DNA of 64,000 nucleotides from Blasia pusilla (GCA_050084515.1 CM114275.1:1054001-1118000); one strand, 5' to 3'; positions 48,107-60,714 are shown, numbered from the stretch's first letter. Numbers and translations: made by a program. The notes: generated from the sequence alone by a model not told the origin.

Positions 48107-48420
48107 ATCACCAGAGAAGGTACGTCGTGAGTGAGTGGCATTGAGAGTCACGATGGCTGCGGGCGGACTCGCAGTGTTATAATGAGTTGTATTTGCTGAT
48201 TCTTTGCCGAAGCTTGCTGCTTTCGGTTGCAGTTCATCTCAGCGCCGACCTTGCTGTCGAATAGAGCCCGAGTCCGTCTCCAGGATTTAGAGCTTTGGAG
48301 CATTACGTGCACACAAATTGGGATTACTCTCACCCGAGATACAGGAGTAATTCTGAAGTCGGCGTCCGCTCGGGAACCAGATCGAGATTGCCAGACTACT
48401 CCATGACCCAACGATTCGGG

Positions 48421-48438
48421 AGAGAGAGAGAGAGAGAG
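48421..48438. repeat. (GA)n tract
   Basis: Nine GA dinucleotides about 500 bases upstream of the GDSL gene start, a position where plant promoters often carry GAGA elements. Confidence 0.8.
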
Positions 48439-48943
48439 ATGCCTACGAACATAGAAATGGCAGCGTTTCGGAAACGAGAGGCGTAGTGGCGCTTTATTTC
48501 ATCCGCTCTCAGTGAGTGGGTCAGGTTCGCACCACGAACTTCTCGACCGGATTGGCTGGAACGGTTCCATTTCAGACCAGAGATGTTCATCTGCGCTAAT
48601 CCTAATTCAAAACCTGAAGCCCATCGAACGTCGAAGCTCTCCCCTTTGCCGCGATGTTGACCGAAAGGTGGAATCTTTCAGGCGTAAGTCAGGGATGCTC
48701 TGCGAAAGGTTTTCTTGTTTCCACGGCCGCTGAGATTCTACGCCGTCGAGAATTGATCCCTTAGCAAGAGGTTGCTCGATCTGGGGAATTCCGAATCGAT
48801 CCGTAGCCGTCCTTGAGACCGGTCCTTAGGAGGAGGAACGGACACTACAGCACTTCCAAGATTTTGAAATGCATGGGACGTGACGGACGGCGGTTTATTT
48901 GACTGCAGGTCCGATCAAAACTGGAGACCGGAGGATTCCGACT

Positions 48944-51900
48944 ATGGGTATGATGGGGACGCTCATGGCGCTGCTGATGCATCATCTGCTATTCGGCATG
49001 GGCCATGAATTGCGTGCCGGCTCCGCGACAGATCCCGGTCCGTTCCGGTGTCCCGAGGGGTTGTTCTTCTTCGGAGCGTCGTTTGTCGACACCGGCAACT
49101 CGCAGTACGCAGCACCGTCGAAGCCGTCCGACCCCGACAACTCGCCCTATGGGGAGACGTTCTTTGGTCAGCCCGCGAGACGCTTTTGCGACGGGCGATT
49201 GATAACGGATTTCACCGGTGCGTTTCTGAAACCTCTTCACTTCTCCCCCCTCTCCATTCCATTTTCTTTTTCTTGGATTTCAGTCTGGTCTGTTCTTAAC
49301 CTCCGCTGAAACACTCTTTTTTTTCCTGATATTGTCTCTATCGTGGTGAGTTTAGCCGGTAAGAGGTGGTGCCCCTTTTCATTTTCCGGGTTGGTGAAGT
49401 CGCACGTACTCGACTCTTTCATCATCACTTGTCAAGAATATTGTTCGAATAATCAAGGGTTTTAGGGGTTAATTAAGTAGTTAATCAACTTTCATCTCCA
49501 TGAAATTAATGGCTTTGTGATTTGCATATACATCTTTCTGGTTCCTCTCTAACTGCGGAGCGGAAAAACAACTTTTTTAATTGTTGTGGTCGCACACTAG
49601 TATGTATTATTAGACTGTCGCGTTCACAACTGCGGTTATCTCGGAATGACGCGTTGTGCCATTCCGAGATATGGCCAAAGGCACTAGTATTATTAGACTA
49701 TCGCGTCCACAACTGCCGTTATCTCGGAATGACACGTTGTGCCATTCCGAGATATGGCCGGCCAAAGGCAGCGCATTCAGGTTCCTCTTGAGATAATATG
49801 CGTGTGCCTTTCAGACGTGTGAATTACTTCTCCCGTTTCGGATTTAGAGAAATGGGAAAAGTAGAATCTCTTCCATAGAAGTAGTGGCGTGGTTGAATCG
49901 ATTTGAGGTTTCTCAAAGACTTGTTCATATAACGAGACGCACGGGTTAATTAGTAGATTACGTGACCAGTCCACACTGGGGCCCGTCCGAGTCTGCGTAT
50001 GGAGCGTCTTTCGTATGTATGTGATTCAAGAATTTGAAAATTATGCGGATATGAGAGGAACTGGAGGTCTGGTAGCCGAAGAGCCGAGATAGAAATGCGG
50101 TGCTTCGTCTGCTGTTTGACCGTTCCGATGAGAAAAGCGTGCGTCCACGGGATTTGATAGAAGATTCGACGCCGTCGATTAGATTTTCTGCTGCGGTTCA
50201 GGCGCGAGATGGAGATCGTTCCGAATGATGTCCCATTTTGGTGAACTCGGATGGGGAGTCCTCGCGGTCCAACTCAACGATTTTGTGCCCTTCTTTCATG
50301 AGGTGGAGTCCGGTCCACCGCCTTTTTGTGAACTCGGTGCGGGCGCGGGCACGATTTTCACCCCTCTCTTGCTGCGATGGCAGCTCAAGCGTTCGGGTTC
50401 CCGCTCGTCGCTCCTTATCTCCAAGAGAACGATGCGGACTTCCGCCATGGAGCCAACTTCGCGTTCTCGGGATCACCGCTGTTGGTGGAGTTCGCCATGG
50501 CTGGCTACGTCCACTTCGAGGTCGAGCAGGCTCTATTCATCGATTTCAAGCGGAATGTGGAGCAGCACGCGCGAGCGAAGGCTGAGAAGCTCTCCCGGCG
50601 ATCTTCCGAATCCGGTGCCATCTCCGTCAATTTCTTTCTTCCATCCCATCCCTGAAGGATGAATTTATGAACATCGCACATTCGGGGTATATAATATCAA
50701 ATAATAATAATCCGTACTACGTGCATTGAATATGAAAGAAAATTCATATATAGTTTTTATAATTCAATTTAAATTAATTAAGTTAAGTAATTTTAAAATT
50801 TCAAATTAATTCTTAATGCTCTTAATTTTTAAAACGAAAATTTTAAAATGAGTGTTTAATATTAGAGAGGATTCTTCATTTTCCAACCTCCTTTTGATAC
50901 TGTCAATTAAATGGAATTAATAGGATGAGTTAATATAATCGGTTGAAAAAATTTAAAATTACATTTATAATTCCAAAATTAGATTATTATTATCGAGGGT
51001 ATTGTAAATAGAATGCCAACGTAAAATGGCCTGGCAGATCCGAATAATTTTGAATATACTTTCCTAAAATATCTTTTCTTAGTTCATGCCACCTATTGGT
51101 GAATTCTTTATTTAATGTGATCGGTTTATCTCCTAATTTAATTAAACTAGTATCATCCGTTGTGACTGTTTATGTTATGTTAATTGAATTGTTTCGTTAA
51201 ACCTTACATGTGTAAGGGTTAAATCATAATGCATGTCACCTCCAACTCCATCCTCTTCTAATAATCTAGAGTTAAATCATTATTTATAAATTTTATTTTA
51301 AAAAAGTATTTCCAGCCAACATTATATTTTTCTTCATCTAAACACTCCTATACAAGTGTTTTACAATTATTATTGGTCAAGAGAGGATGAAATAAAGCAA
51401 GTGTCAAGAGAAGATGAAGAAGCACTCTCCCGTAATAACATAAATAAATTAAAGCCGGAAGATGCAACCTTTCCTCTTTTCAGATTTGATTTAATAATAA
51501 ACGGATTTTTCATAATTAAAATTTTACAATTATACGTGTCCCCGTAATAACACGTGTACAAATATAAATTTACTTGTAGCCATGAGGAATCGGACTTGAA
51601 AATGCTACGGCGATCGTAAACGGATGGAAAGTTTTCGGAATTGCAGGAGGGCATGGGCGGGAAGACGACAGATCCCATGTAGTTCTTCCGACGAGGGAGA
51701 CCTTGGACACGGGATTGTACACATTCAAGTTCAACCTCGGAAATGACCTAAATAGGTATCTGTTGAAGGGCACCATCGCCGAAGTCCACGAGGCGACAGC
51801 ATTTATTCCAAAACTGGCTGGGGTGCTCAGCAGCGGAATTGAGGTAAGCAGAGAAGTGATTTCTTTACTCACTTTCGAGTTTGTTTTGGTTTTCCCAGTC

Positions 51901-53652
51901 GATAGCTCTTGTTTTGGCCTCTTGAGGGACAGTTTCTCGGTGTCGGGAAATTATCCGCTTTCGATTTCAGCGAATGTTTGAGGGCTCCTTTCTGTATTTA
52001 TCCCTGCTGTTCACCATCTTATCTTCCGATTCCGGAATCCGTTGATTATTGATTTCAGCCAAACCTCCCTTTGAATCGTTTTCGAACTCTCGACATTCCT
52101 GCTCTTTAGAGCTAAAGATTGCGTCTTCTTTTCGAAGAAATGGTCTGCCTGTGGACTTTTGAGGCCGTTTGTCTTCCGATTTTTGCTCTCTGCTAATCTT
52201 CCTCTTCCTACCATTCTCTTCAAAGGTAATGATGTGCTTTTCGATTTCTTCGTCTTCTTCGTTGAACCAGCCATCTTCTTTACTTACGGAAGCACTTGGT
52301 TCATCGCGTCCAAAGGAGCTCTGAGATCGTGAGTTTTGTGACCCGCTGGACTCGTGAGCAGGATCTGATTCTCCTCGTTACCCATTCAATTTTCGTTTCA
52401 TGCGTCGGCATCTCGTCGGAGCCCGGCGCAATCATGAGCTGCTGAGATTACTTGCTCTGTTATGAGACTCTTATCCCAAACCTTCTGAACTCGTTCAGCC
52501 CTCAATTCCGGTTCCGCGGTCCATCGTTCAATCAATCCAACTATCGCTTGATCCGTCGTCGGCTTGCTTCACAAGCTCTAACATCTTAGGAAAGCAGAAG
52601 GAAGAGAGATTCAAGTGAACTCACGGAAGGCATGATTGGCGCAAATGATTGAAGTCGTGTTTAATCGGGAACAACGCTCGCGTTTGCTCATGGAGGATCT
52701 TTTGTTTCCTCCTGACGCGAGGGATGATATGATGGCCGCAGGTCGTGTATAACAACGGAGCCAGGAATATTCTAGTGTTCAACTCGCCTCCGTTGGGGTG
52801 CACTCCCGAGATACTGACGGCTTTCACCGACGTCAAGGCCTTCCCTCGAGATCAGTTCGGATGCGTGAGGCGGATCAACGAAATCTCCAAGCAGTACAAC
52901 ATTCTTCTCGAATCGGCGATCGAAAAGCTCCGAGTAAGCCTGACCGGCTCCACCATTCTTCTCTTCGACACGACTGCTGCGAACGACGAGATCTTCGGAA
53001 ACCCTCACGCATACGGTCCGTGCTCCTCTCATTGACAGGCTGATCCCTGCCCCCTGGCTTCCTCCTCCTTCGATCCATCCCTCCGTAGCACGCGTTCTGA
53101 ATCCTCCGCTCAACGTCTCCTCCATCATTGTCGAGCTTTGTCAATACCTCACTCGTAGAAACAATCTTGCTCTGTGAAACGATACCCGCATCTCCGGTTC
53201 GATTTTCAATTTTGGCGATAACTCAGTAGAAGTGGGAGGCCGCCACATGTAACGCGGCACCGAAGATCGCACGCGTGACCGCATTGAAGGATCCGAAGTT
53301 CACTGAGCTCCCGTCTGTGACAGGATTCTTGGCCGAAAAACTCACAGAGGCGTGCTGCGGAGTCGGCGGCAACCACAACTACAACCACAACCTCAGGTGC
53401 GGGCACACGGTGACGTTCAACGGCAGCGTCGTGACTGTGGGATCCTGTGACAGCCCCGGGCGCTTCGTGAACTGGGATGGCGTCCACAACACTGAGGCTT
53501 TCTACCGAGAAATAACGAAGTTCGTGCTGACGGGCAAGTTCTTGGACCCGCCCTTGAATCTGCGCCGATCTTGCAACCTCGACTTCAGCAAGTTCACGGG
53601 CGTCAACTTCACGGAAGCGTATCATCCCTTCACTGTCCAAGACCTCCGCTGA
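48944..53652 (+). CDS. GDSL esterase/lipase, 434 aa, five exons
   Basis: Secreted plant GDSL (SGNH-fold) serine esterase that cleaves acyl or acetyl esters. Exons 48944-49217, 50384-50614, 51647-51843, 52742-53015 and 53324-53652 join in phase and sum to 1305 bases (435 codons with stop). The N-terminus (MGMMGTLMALLMHHLLFGMG) looks like a signal peptide. Block I is FFFGASFVDTGNS with the nucleophile Ser kept but the usual Asp of GDS replaced by Ala. Then come RHGANFAFSGS, the oxyanion-like NLGNDL (normally GxND), NNGARNILVFNSPPLGC, ACCGVGG and the catalytic Asp/His in NWDGVHNTEAF. Length and order match the FXG-type plant family. ATG 48944 is the first in-frame ATG before the signal peptide; a ctgcag acceptor at 48907 suggests a non-coding first exon. 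Introns 1 and 2 are long and intron 2 is AT-rich. Confidence 0.9.
49594..49768. repeat. tandem pair of palindromic units in GDSL intron 1
   Basis: Two direct repeats of about 88 and 87 bases (49594-49681 and 49682-49768) differ at few positions. Each begins CACTAGTAT and contains the inverted repeat ATCTCGGAATG...CATTCCGAGAT with a loop of about 10 bases, then ATGGCC. It looks like a small foldback (MITE-like) element present twice head to tail. Confidence 0.85.
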
Positions 53653-55333
53653 TCCCATCCATCCAGCCCTCGCGGACGGACGGAAAGACGGATGTACGAA
53701 CGGACCGACGGACGCGCGCGGGCCGGCGTCGGCTTCCCGGTGGATCGAGGGAGCGGTCGGTCATCGCTGACCGAAACGAGCAGTAATCGCCGCGAGCGTC
53801 AAACTCATCGGAAAGCGGCGCCGCCGCGTCAGGAAAATGATCGTGGCGTCTTGCGCTCGTGCTATGGAACGTGTAATTATTAGTACAAATTAGAAGAGAT
53901 TGAAAATGCATACAATTTTGAGATGTTATTTATGTTGTGGTGATTTATGTAGATTATTGAAAAGTATGATCTCCAAATTGTAATGAAAATTAAAATCAGG
54001 GAACTCCTCTTCTCGTGAGATGAGAGTACCTTCTTCCCACAATTTCAGATTAGATGAAGAAGTCTTCTTATTTGTAACCTCCATTCAATATTTGACATGT
54101 GTAGTCAAATGTTTTTAAACATGGGCATGAACGAAATATTCACGAAGATGTTTAAACATGAAAATTTAATCATGTATGTCGACCATTATTAGCATCGATG
54201 AACCACTGTGCGGCCCTTTGATAGGGGTGGAAGGAAAAAATAGTTAATAACACGTGTGGAGGACACGCGGATAGCCTAGATGGCAAGAAAAAAAAAGATT
54301 ACCTGGAGGGATCGTAAATATTTTGGAAGTAGTTCACACATAATCTAATTGTATTTTATGCAGCCCAATGGTCTATGTGTATCATTAATGATGTATTTAG
54401 GAAATTGCTCCCACGTGAAAATATTGTGAGTTCTAACTAGCCGGTTTGTCTATGTGCATAGAATTCATGCCCGCTAGTGAGATAACAAAGTTTGAGCTAA
54501 GCTTTCTTTGTCCCACCATGTTGCATACTAGGTCTAGAAGAATGGAAGACCATTAAAAACTTTGTGTGCAAATGCTACGAAACATGAAGAACTGCTTCTT
54601 ATTATTTTCTTGCAACTTTTTCATGCTTGCATATGAAATGTAGTGTATAGCTTATCATTGAACCATTCAAGGTGTTGAAAATATAAAAAATTCCACTCTT
54701 AATAGTTAAGGTAAATAGGTGATGTATGAAGAACTTGATCTTTCTTGTGTGTTTGTGAAATTATTAAAAGTATTCAAATGGGAAAGTGTCAACTTGGAGA
54801 AACAAATGGGGAAACCATCATGCTACACCTACCCACGCTATTAGATAATTAGAGATACCAAAGTGTCTAGCAAGTTTTTGCTTAAAAATTCTATTGAAAA
54901 TTATGCAATGGACATGGAAATTTATGACTATCCCACTCACAAGTTGAGACTACTTATGAGTTGAGACTTTTTTTTCCCAACTACATTGCACTCACAAAAC
55001 ATCTACCTACTGTACTTCGTTCCGCAGGGATTTTTCTTGCAAGTAATGTAAGTTTCTTGTGAGCACTTTGCGTGACATACATGCCCCCATTCATATCATC
55101 ATAATATGTACCACTTAGCGGGCCTATAATGGATTGGGGAAATAAGATGCAAGCTTGACTTAGTTGTTGATGGGACGCTAATATCCAAGTCGCTTTGGGA
55201 ATGCCTCGATTCTATATTTCTTCACTCATAATATGTTTTCTTGAGAGTATTGAGTTAACTTTTTGTAGGTAGTGAATGATTAAAGATTAATATTGACATA
55301 TCTTCAAACTCAAGTTAACTCTTCTAGTTTAGG
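53653..55333. other. intergenic region downstream of the GDSL gene
   Basis: The first 250 bases (GC-rich, then 'gaacgtgtaattattag') are probably 3' UTR. The rest is AT-rich with no recognisable gene or repeat. Confidence 0.45.
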
Positions 55334-55366
55334 GGAGCGCAACCCCAACATTAGGGGTTGCGCTCC
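55334..55366. repeat. perfect 13-bp GC-rich hairpin
   Basis: GGAGCGCAACCCC is followed by loop AACATTA and then GGGGTTGCGCTCC. It stands at the border between AT-rich DNA and the gag relic on the right, so it may mark a transposon end or terminator-like structure of that element. Confidence 0.8.
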
Positions 55367-55399
55367 GGAATTCGACAAGACGCGTTGCAGATAAAACAC

Positions 55400-57400
55400 T
55401 TTACCTCCTAGACTAACCAAATGGAATATCTCTCCTCATTGATCCAACAAAAAAACTCTTGGAAACACATGGCACGCTCTATCCCAGGTCTAGCGAGCAT
55501 CTCCGCCATCCTAGCAGCCGCAACCTGCCATGAATCTGAGGTGGACAGCCCAAGCATAGGCTCCAAGGGCGGATCTATCACCTCCTCTGCAATCACCTTT
55601 GAACGTGACGTGGGAACACCAACTCCACGCTCACATGGCATAGCAGCTAGCCAAAAAACCTAGGCGGGCGTGCCTCCCAACATCATAACATCGAAAGCAT
55701 CAAACGATGGGGCGGGGTACATTGCAGTGGCCGCCTCCAGCAACGTACTCGACACAGGCTCCACCTTAGCATTTGCAATAGGAGTCTTTGCACTCGCTTC
55801 TCCCATTGCCCTCCGTGCCTACATACCCACAACATCAACCCTCCAAGAACTCTCATCATGATCCATCAATGGGATCCTCATCGCCTCGATGAACGTGAAG
55901 ATTGAGGAAGCATGGAGTGTTTCTTGGCTTCTCCTCTCTATGAATCAAACTCTGCAGCTACTCCACAAGTAACAACAGCGTTTGCCTCCATCTGTGCAGT
56001 CTCGCGCATCCAACTATGATCCTCCTTGTCTCTAGCTGCTCCATATGATTCCCATGCCATTGATGCGGCATCGGGTAAACTCAATGTCATAGCAGCAATT
56101 TGTAGTTGCCATTTTTGTATCTGAACAACCATCCCACCCTCATGCTCAATATCTCTCTCGACGTGCCTAGTTGGAGGACCTCTACCTCCTCCATAGACAA
56201 CTCCACCATCCCCTCGGGAAAATCCAACTCCTTATCCTCCAACGGGACCACCAGGTGTACAACCTCTAGGCCCATCCGGACCGGAAAATAGCTCAGGTGC
56301 CCTCTCTAGCCCTCCGTCCAAGTGCAACTGAAGATGAAGGCTCAAAACGCGTGTATGACCATACAATTGATAATGGTCACACTAGAAAATTCCAGATGCA
56401 AAACCTATCTCCTCCTCTAGGCTAAGGCACACGTTCACTACCGTCACGGGTGCAATCCCATTGATGATGGGCTCCATCACATGCCCAACAAACAATCCCT
56501 TGAGGTTATGGCTACGCCGCATATGATGGCATAGGTCTTTATGGCACGAACTCTCGGTATCCTCCCTGAGCTCATGGTATTGGAGTCCTCTCCCAAAATC
56601 CACGTTGTTGCACGGGTAGTGCAGGAAATCGTAATAGCTCTCGCACATGACCCATGGCTACTGCGCTCTTCTCAACCATGTTGCACTCACTACACTCCGC
56701 CATCTCAAATACATCTCTCAATGTAGGTAAGGTGCGCATAAGAAGGCTAGGACCGCACCCCTTACCCGTTTCCGTAGGTTTTGTTCTAGCATCTCGTGCT
56801 ATGTCTAGATAACCTGGGACTCAGTCATCCCCTTAGTGATGCTAATGACTCGACGCAAGTGAGAGAATGCCTCATGTAAACTCTCACACGTGCGCCTATG
56901 AAAATCCTGGATACTCCGTAACTTCTCACTCCGTAGCCCCTAGTAGTTCCTCTGCAAATCCGCAAAAAACTCAACCACAAGGTTGAACCTAGGACAAACC
57001 CGATTGGATGATGCAATTGCTTGAGTTGGACTCACCCCTCTTAGTACATCGATATCACTGGTGGCGGAGGAAGTAGCCTCTCCTAGCTCTTCCTCCTCAT
57101 CTAGAAATGGATCAATCCATAACACATAATGTGGATCATACTAGAATCTCCAAGCCTCAATCTCATGGGCATAGCTCTAGGAAAACTCGTAGTTATCTTC
57201 CATGGGTTTCCCCTCTAAATTTTGGAACATATTACTCCATGTTGTGAACAGGTTGAACTTTGTGGAGTTCCTAGACCGTAGTTAATCACACTGACTCCTA
57301 AACTCCGCAATGAAGTTTTACAACTCTATCATGCCTACAATTCGTAAAAACCTACGTGGTCCTCTACCCGGATCATCCATCTCTTACTCGTAGACGGAAA
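55400..57400 (-). pseudogene. retrotransposon gag relic, minus strand
   Basis: A heavily decayed copy of the same gag family. On the minus strand from about 57240 one finds a 'LEGKPMED...EF' stretch and HEIEAWRF, then LWIDPFLDEEEELGEAT (57125-57075), then FNLVVEFFADLQRNY (56984-56940), then segments matching the 'LRNLQDFERKTGESLREA' part of the 30.2-kb gag. A remnant of the knuckle region lies near 56400-56340. Stops and indels are frequent. No pol domain follows. Confidence 0.65.
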
Positions 57401-57498
57401 AACCCCTCATTTTTATTGAAGACTAAGTTATAGTCAAGCTCATCGGACACCCGAATTACTGTATTTAGTACTCGCATAAAGTAGGGAAACTTAATCTT

Positions 57499-57728
57499 TG
57501 TTAGTCAGCTAAGCGAGATTATCTTAACCATGATTAGTTAATCATAGTTAGTCTAACTCAATACTATAGTTAGGATTAGGATAAGGGTTGCTTGTACATA
57601 CTCTATATAATTGAGAAGGGGATCAAGCTCCACTTTTTCTCTGATTACAAAATTTTGTTTTCCATGGTGGTGTGTGAGTGTAAGAGTCGTATCCCATTAT
57701 TTTATGTTTGTTTAGTAGTTTTCTACAA
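57499..57728 (+). mobile_element. putative solo LTR or LTR fragment nested in the gag relic
   Basis: Plus-strand sequence starting TGTTAGTCAG with a TATA box (CTATATAATTG near 57601-57611) and an end near CTACA. It separates the gag relic on its left from a gag-N-terminus-like minus frame on its right (57924-57730). No clear target-site duplication was seen, so borders are approximate. Confidence 0.35.
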
Positions 57729-58580
57729 CTATGTGTGGTGATGTACTAACAGACTCCTCTACATCCTTCTTCTCCTCTGAGGATGACACAAAAGGAGGTC
57801 GAGGCAATCCCTCAAGTGAAGATCCTCGAAACCTCGCGCCATTCCAAGTAAATCCTCTAGAGCCACTCTCTGGTCTACCACCTCGTCTCTCAAAGTCTCG
57901 AATGGACGTCGTGATGCCCCTCACGCCCCTCTCACACGATCACTCTCAAACTCACAAGTAATCCCTCAATCACTCAACCCAAACATCTAGCACTCAATTT
58001 ACACTCCCTCTCATTGAGACGTATACTGTTTGGCAACAAGCGGTGTGGTATGACAATCAACTGATCTATCATCTCATGGATAGAACATACCCTCAACTCT
58101 CGACATCCCACATAGGTCTATGTCTCCTAAACCTATACATCAACAATGCTATCAGCATGTACACAAATCTCAATATCCCCAAATAACTACCAAATACTCG
58201 AAATTCCTTCACACGTGCAAGACAAAAGTCCCGGATAGGTAACGTGAACAATATCACTCCTCAACAACTAAAAATCTCGACCCCAACTCAATCATGAAGA
58301 AAAACTTCTCCAATCATAAAGTTGTACTCCACTGGCACTGACGATGTTCAAACCTCGTTGAAGTACGGTGCGCCACAGAAAGGCTACAAGCGGCACGACA
58401 CACATGGATATGGGATGCCTCCTCTACCAGCGATACATGCTCTATTCCTAAGTGATAGTGCGGCTTCAAAATCAAGATGATGCGGTGCAACCATGAGCGA
58501 CATGGCGCGACAATTGACAGCGCGTTGCGGCTATAGGCGTCACAGCACGGTACTCAATCATCATCGATGTAACCATCCTT
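57729..58580 (-). pseudogene. upstream part of the minus-strand gag relic and leader-like DNA
   Basis: The minus frame 57924-57712 (FERRGGRPESGSRGFTWNG) is the probable N-terminal or leader portion of the same gag relic, cut off by the LTR-like insertion. 58100-58570 resembles the leader-like DNA at 26.3 kb and 43.4 kb (a gcaaccatgagcgacat phrase). Confidence 0.4.
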
Positions 58581-58914
58581 TGTTAGTCATAGTTAAGTTA
58601 GAATCTATGACATATAGTGCATGAGTGGGAAAGAAGCAACCAAAAAGAGAAAATACAAGAATGATGAGATAAAGATGAGAGTGAGGTCATATCTTGGTGA
58701 AAGTACGATGAGGTTGGGGAAGATGAGGAAACGACACTAGAATCCAAAGAAGATCCTCTCATGCTATGAGAATAAGATATGTGGCATAAGGATAGGTAGA
58801 GCTAATTTTTCTTAATTGTATCTATCTCTAAATATATAAAGGAAGAAGAGAGGCTTTGAGGGACATTCTACCTTTGAGAAACTCTAGAGTGGTTCCGTGA
58901 GCTGGAGAGTTACA
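58581..58914 (+). repeat. 5' LTR of the chromovirus
   Basis: Begins TGTTAGTCATAG, contains a TATA box (ATATATAAAGG near 58832-58842) and ends ...GTTACA, giving TG...CA termini. It is followed one base later by a primer-binding-site-like sequence. The second LTR is outside the window, so the left border is inferred. Confidence 0.6.
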
Positions 58915-58915
58915 A

Positions 58916-58930
58916 TGGTATGAGAACAAG
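58916..58930 (+). promoter_or_regulatory. primer-binding site (tRNA-iMet-like)
   Basis: TGGTATGAGAAC closely matches the standard plant retrotransposon PBS TGGTATCAGAGC, complementary to the 3' end of initiator tRNA-Met, with two mismatches. Its position directly after the LTR end supports the LTR border. Confidence 0.6.
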
Positions 58931-59573
58931 GTTGTTCTTCCAATGATAGTGGATTGTCCCTCTTGGAAGAATAACCAAGTAACGATATATTGTTGAGAGT
59001 TAGAAAGGTTTGTTAGAGGTTGGAAATGGCTATTGAGCTGCAAGTAGAGAAAAAGGAAAGGGATGTTTCACATGTAATGGATGAAGGGCGAGCAAGAATG
59101 ACTCTTAATTTTCCGTTTCTAAATACGTTCACCATCAAACTCTTACATGTAGATAGACACTAGTTCATGAGATACATCGTATATCCCTTTGGTGAATTTT
59201 TCATGATATAATGATGGAGTCTCACCTCCCGGTGATCCTCCTTATTGTTACATATGATTGTGTGTAGGATTGCACTATTTATATATTATTTTAAACAAGA
59301 TATGGGGAATGGATTTGAATAGGCCCCCACAAGTGGATTTTAACAATCAGTGTATAGTCCATGTGGTTTGTCGACCTAAGATAGCATATAGAAATTTTAT
59401 GATGACAAAGTTTGGCCAAGAGTATTATGATGAAGTCATTGAGTCAACATTGCCTTTTGTTCAGTGTTGACGTAATGACTATGTCCCTATTGTACAATAT
59501 TGGCAAGTGTATATCTTGACCTTAGGGGAAAGTTGGAGTGACCATGAAAGAAACTTTGAGGGATATAATTCGT

Positions 59574-59575
<2 letters not shown>

Positions 59576-59646
<71 letters not shown>
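59576..59646. repeat. (GA)n microsatellite, about 70 bp
   Basis: About 35 GA dinucleotides lie in the leader of the chromovirus, directly before the gag ATG region. The minus-strand Ser-Leu frames through it are artefacts. Confidence 0.95.
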
Positions 59647-59649
<3 letters not shown>

Positions 59650-59650
59650 G

Positions 59651-60640
59651 ATGGAGATGGAAACCACGAGTGTCGTGACTTTTGGGGAGAGTGAGGAAAT
59701 CTTAAGGGCAAGAGCATTGGAGGCCCAAGCAGCACAAAGAGTGATGGAGATGAATGACCAAGCATCATTGATATTGAAAATGACAAAGCCATGCAAGGTA
59801 GAAGCGTACAAAGGAAGTCGAGCCATGGGGATATTACACGGTTGGATCACTCGTATGGAAATCCATTTATCCCTTTTCAACATTGATGATCATATTGCAG
59901 GGATGTTTGTAAGATCTTGGTTAATTGATCGAGCATTGATATGATATCAAGGATGGGAGAGATCCTTGATTGAAACAAGTCAACAAATCACATGGAGCGG
60001 AAAGAAGCAAGGGCTACTGCAAAATTTCCAAGCTGTGGATCCAATCCTCACTCTTAGAATGAAACTATGGTGATTGGAGCAGAAAGGTATTATGGAGGAC
60101 TACATTAAAGAATTTCGTGACGTATAGATATAGATCCGCCACATAAGTGGGGGAGAAGCCCTCGATCTGTTGAAGAGAGGCTTGAAGAGGAAGGCGCGTC
60201 AAGAGTGATTCGAGAAGGATATCAATGAAGCAATCGCATATGCCCAACGTATGGCGAATAAGTATGAAGGAGGAGGAGACGTGGTTGCTACCATGAACAA
60301 CTACTGCGGACCCACATCCATGGAGCTGGATGACCTTTGAGCACGAGATGGTTATGTACCATGAAGGTTTAATGGAAGGGTGCCAATGGAGAGAGATCGG
60401 AACCCCAAAATACAAAGGATTATTCCTCAAATCGACAAGGTTGGGATTCCTAGAGGAGGGAGAGAATTCAAAGTCCGAAGAGATATACGCCAATATTTTG
60501 AATGTGGTAGATATGATCATATAGCCATGAATTTTTGCCTTTGTGGGCTCGAAAATAGGTTATATTGTCGCCCTCGTAATCATCTTGAAGGAGGACACAT
60601 GCATGAAGATGACGAAGAAGACGTACCTTAGGGAAATACC
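59651..60640 (+). pseudogene. chromovirus gag relic
   Basis: The frame at 59651-59944 contains KPCKVEAYKGSRAMGILHGW, typical of the start of gypsy gag capsid. After stops it continues with short segments to a knuckle-like FECGRYDHIAMNFC near 60494-60538, in which the first Cys of the CCHC motif is missing. Not functional as read. Confidence 0.7.
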
Positions 60641-60714
60641 AACCAGCAATAATCTCACCTCTCGGATATATTGGTTGTAGCAAAAGGAGGAAAGGTTAGG
60701 GTCGACACAAACAT

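Noticed and set aside
59479-59883. Minus-strand frames with a long Ser-Leu run
   Set aside because: Translation of the GA microsatellite antisense to gag.
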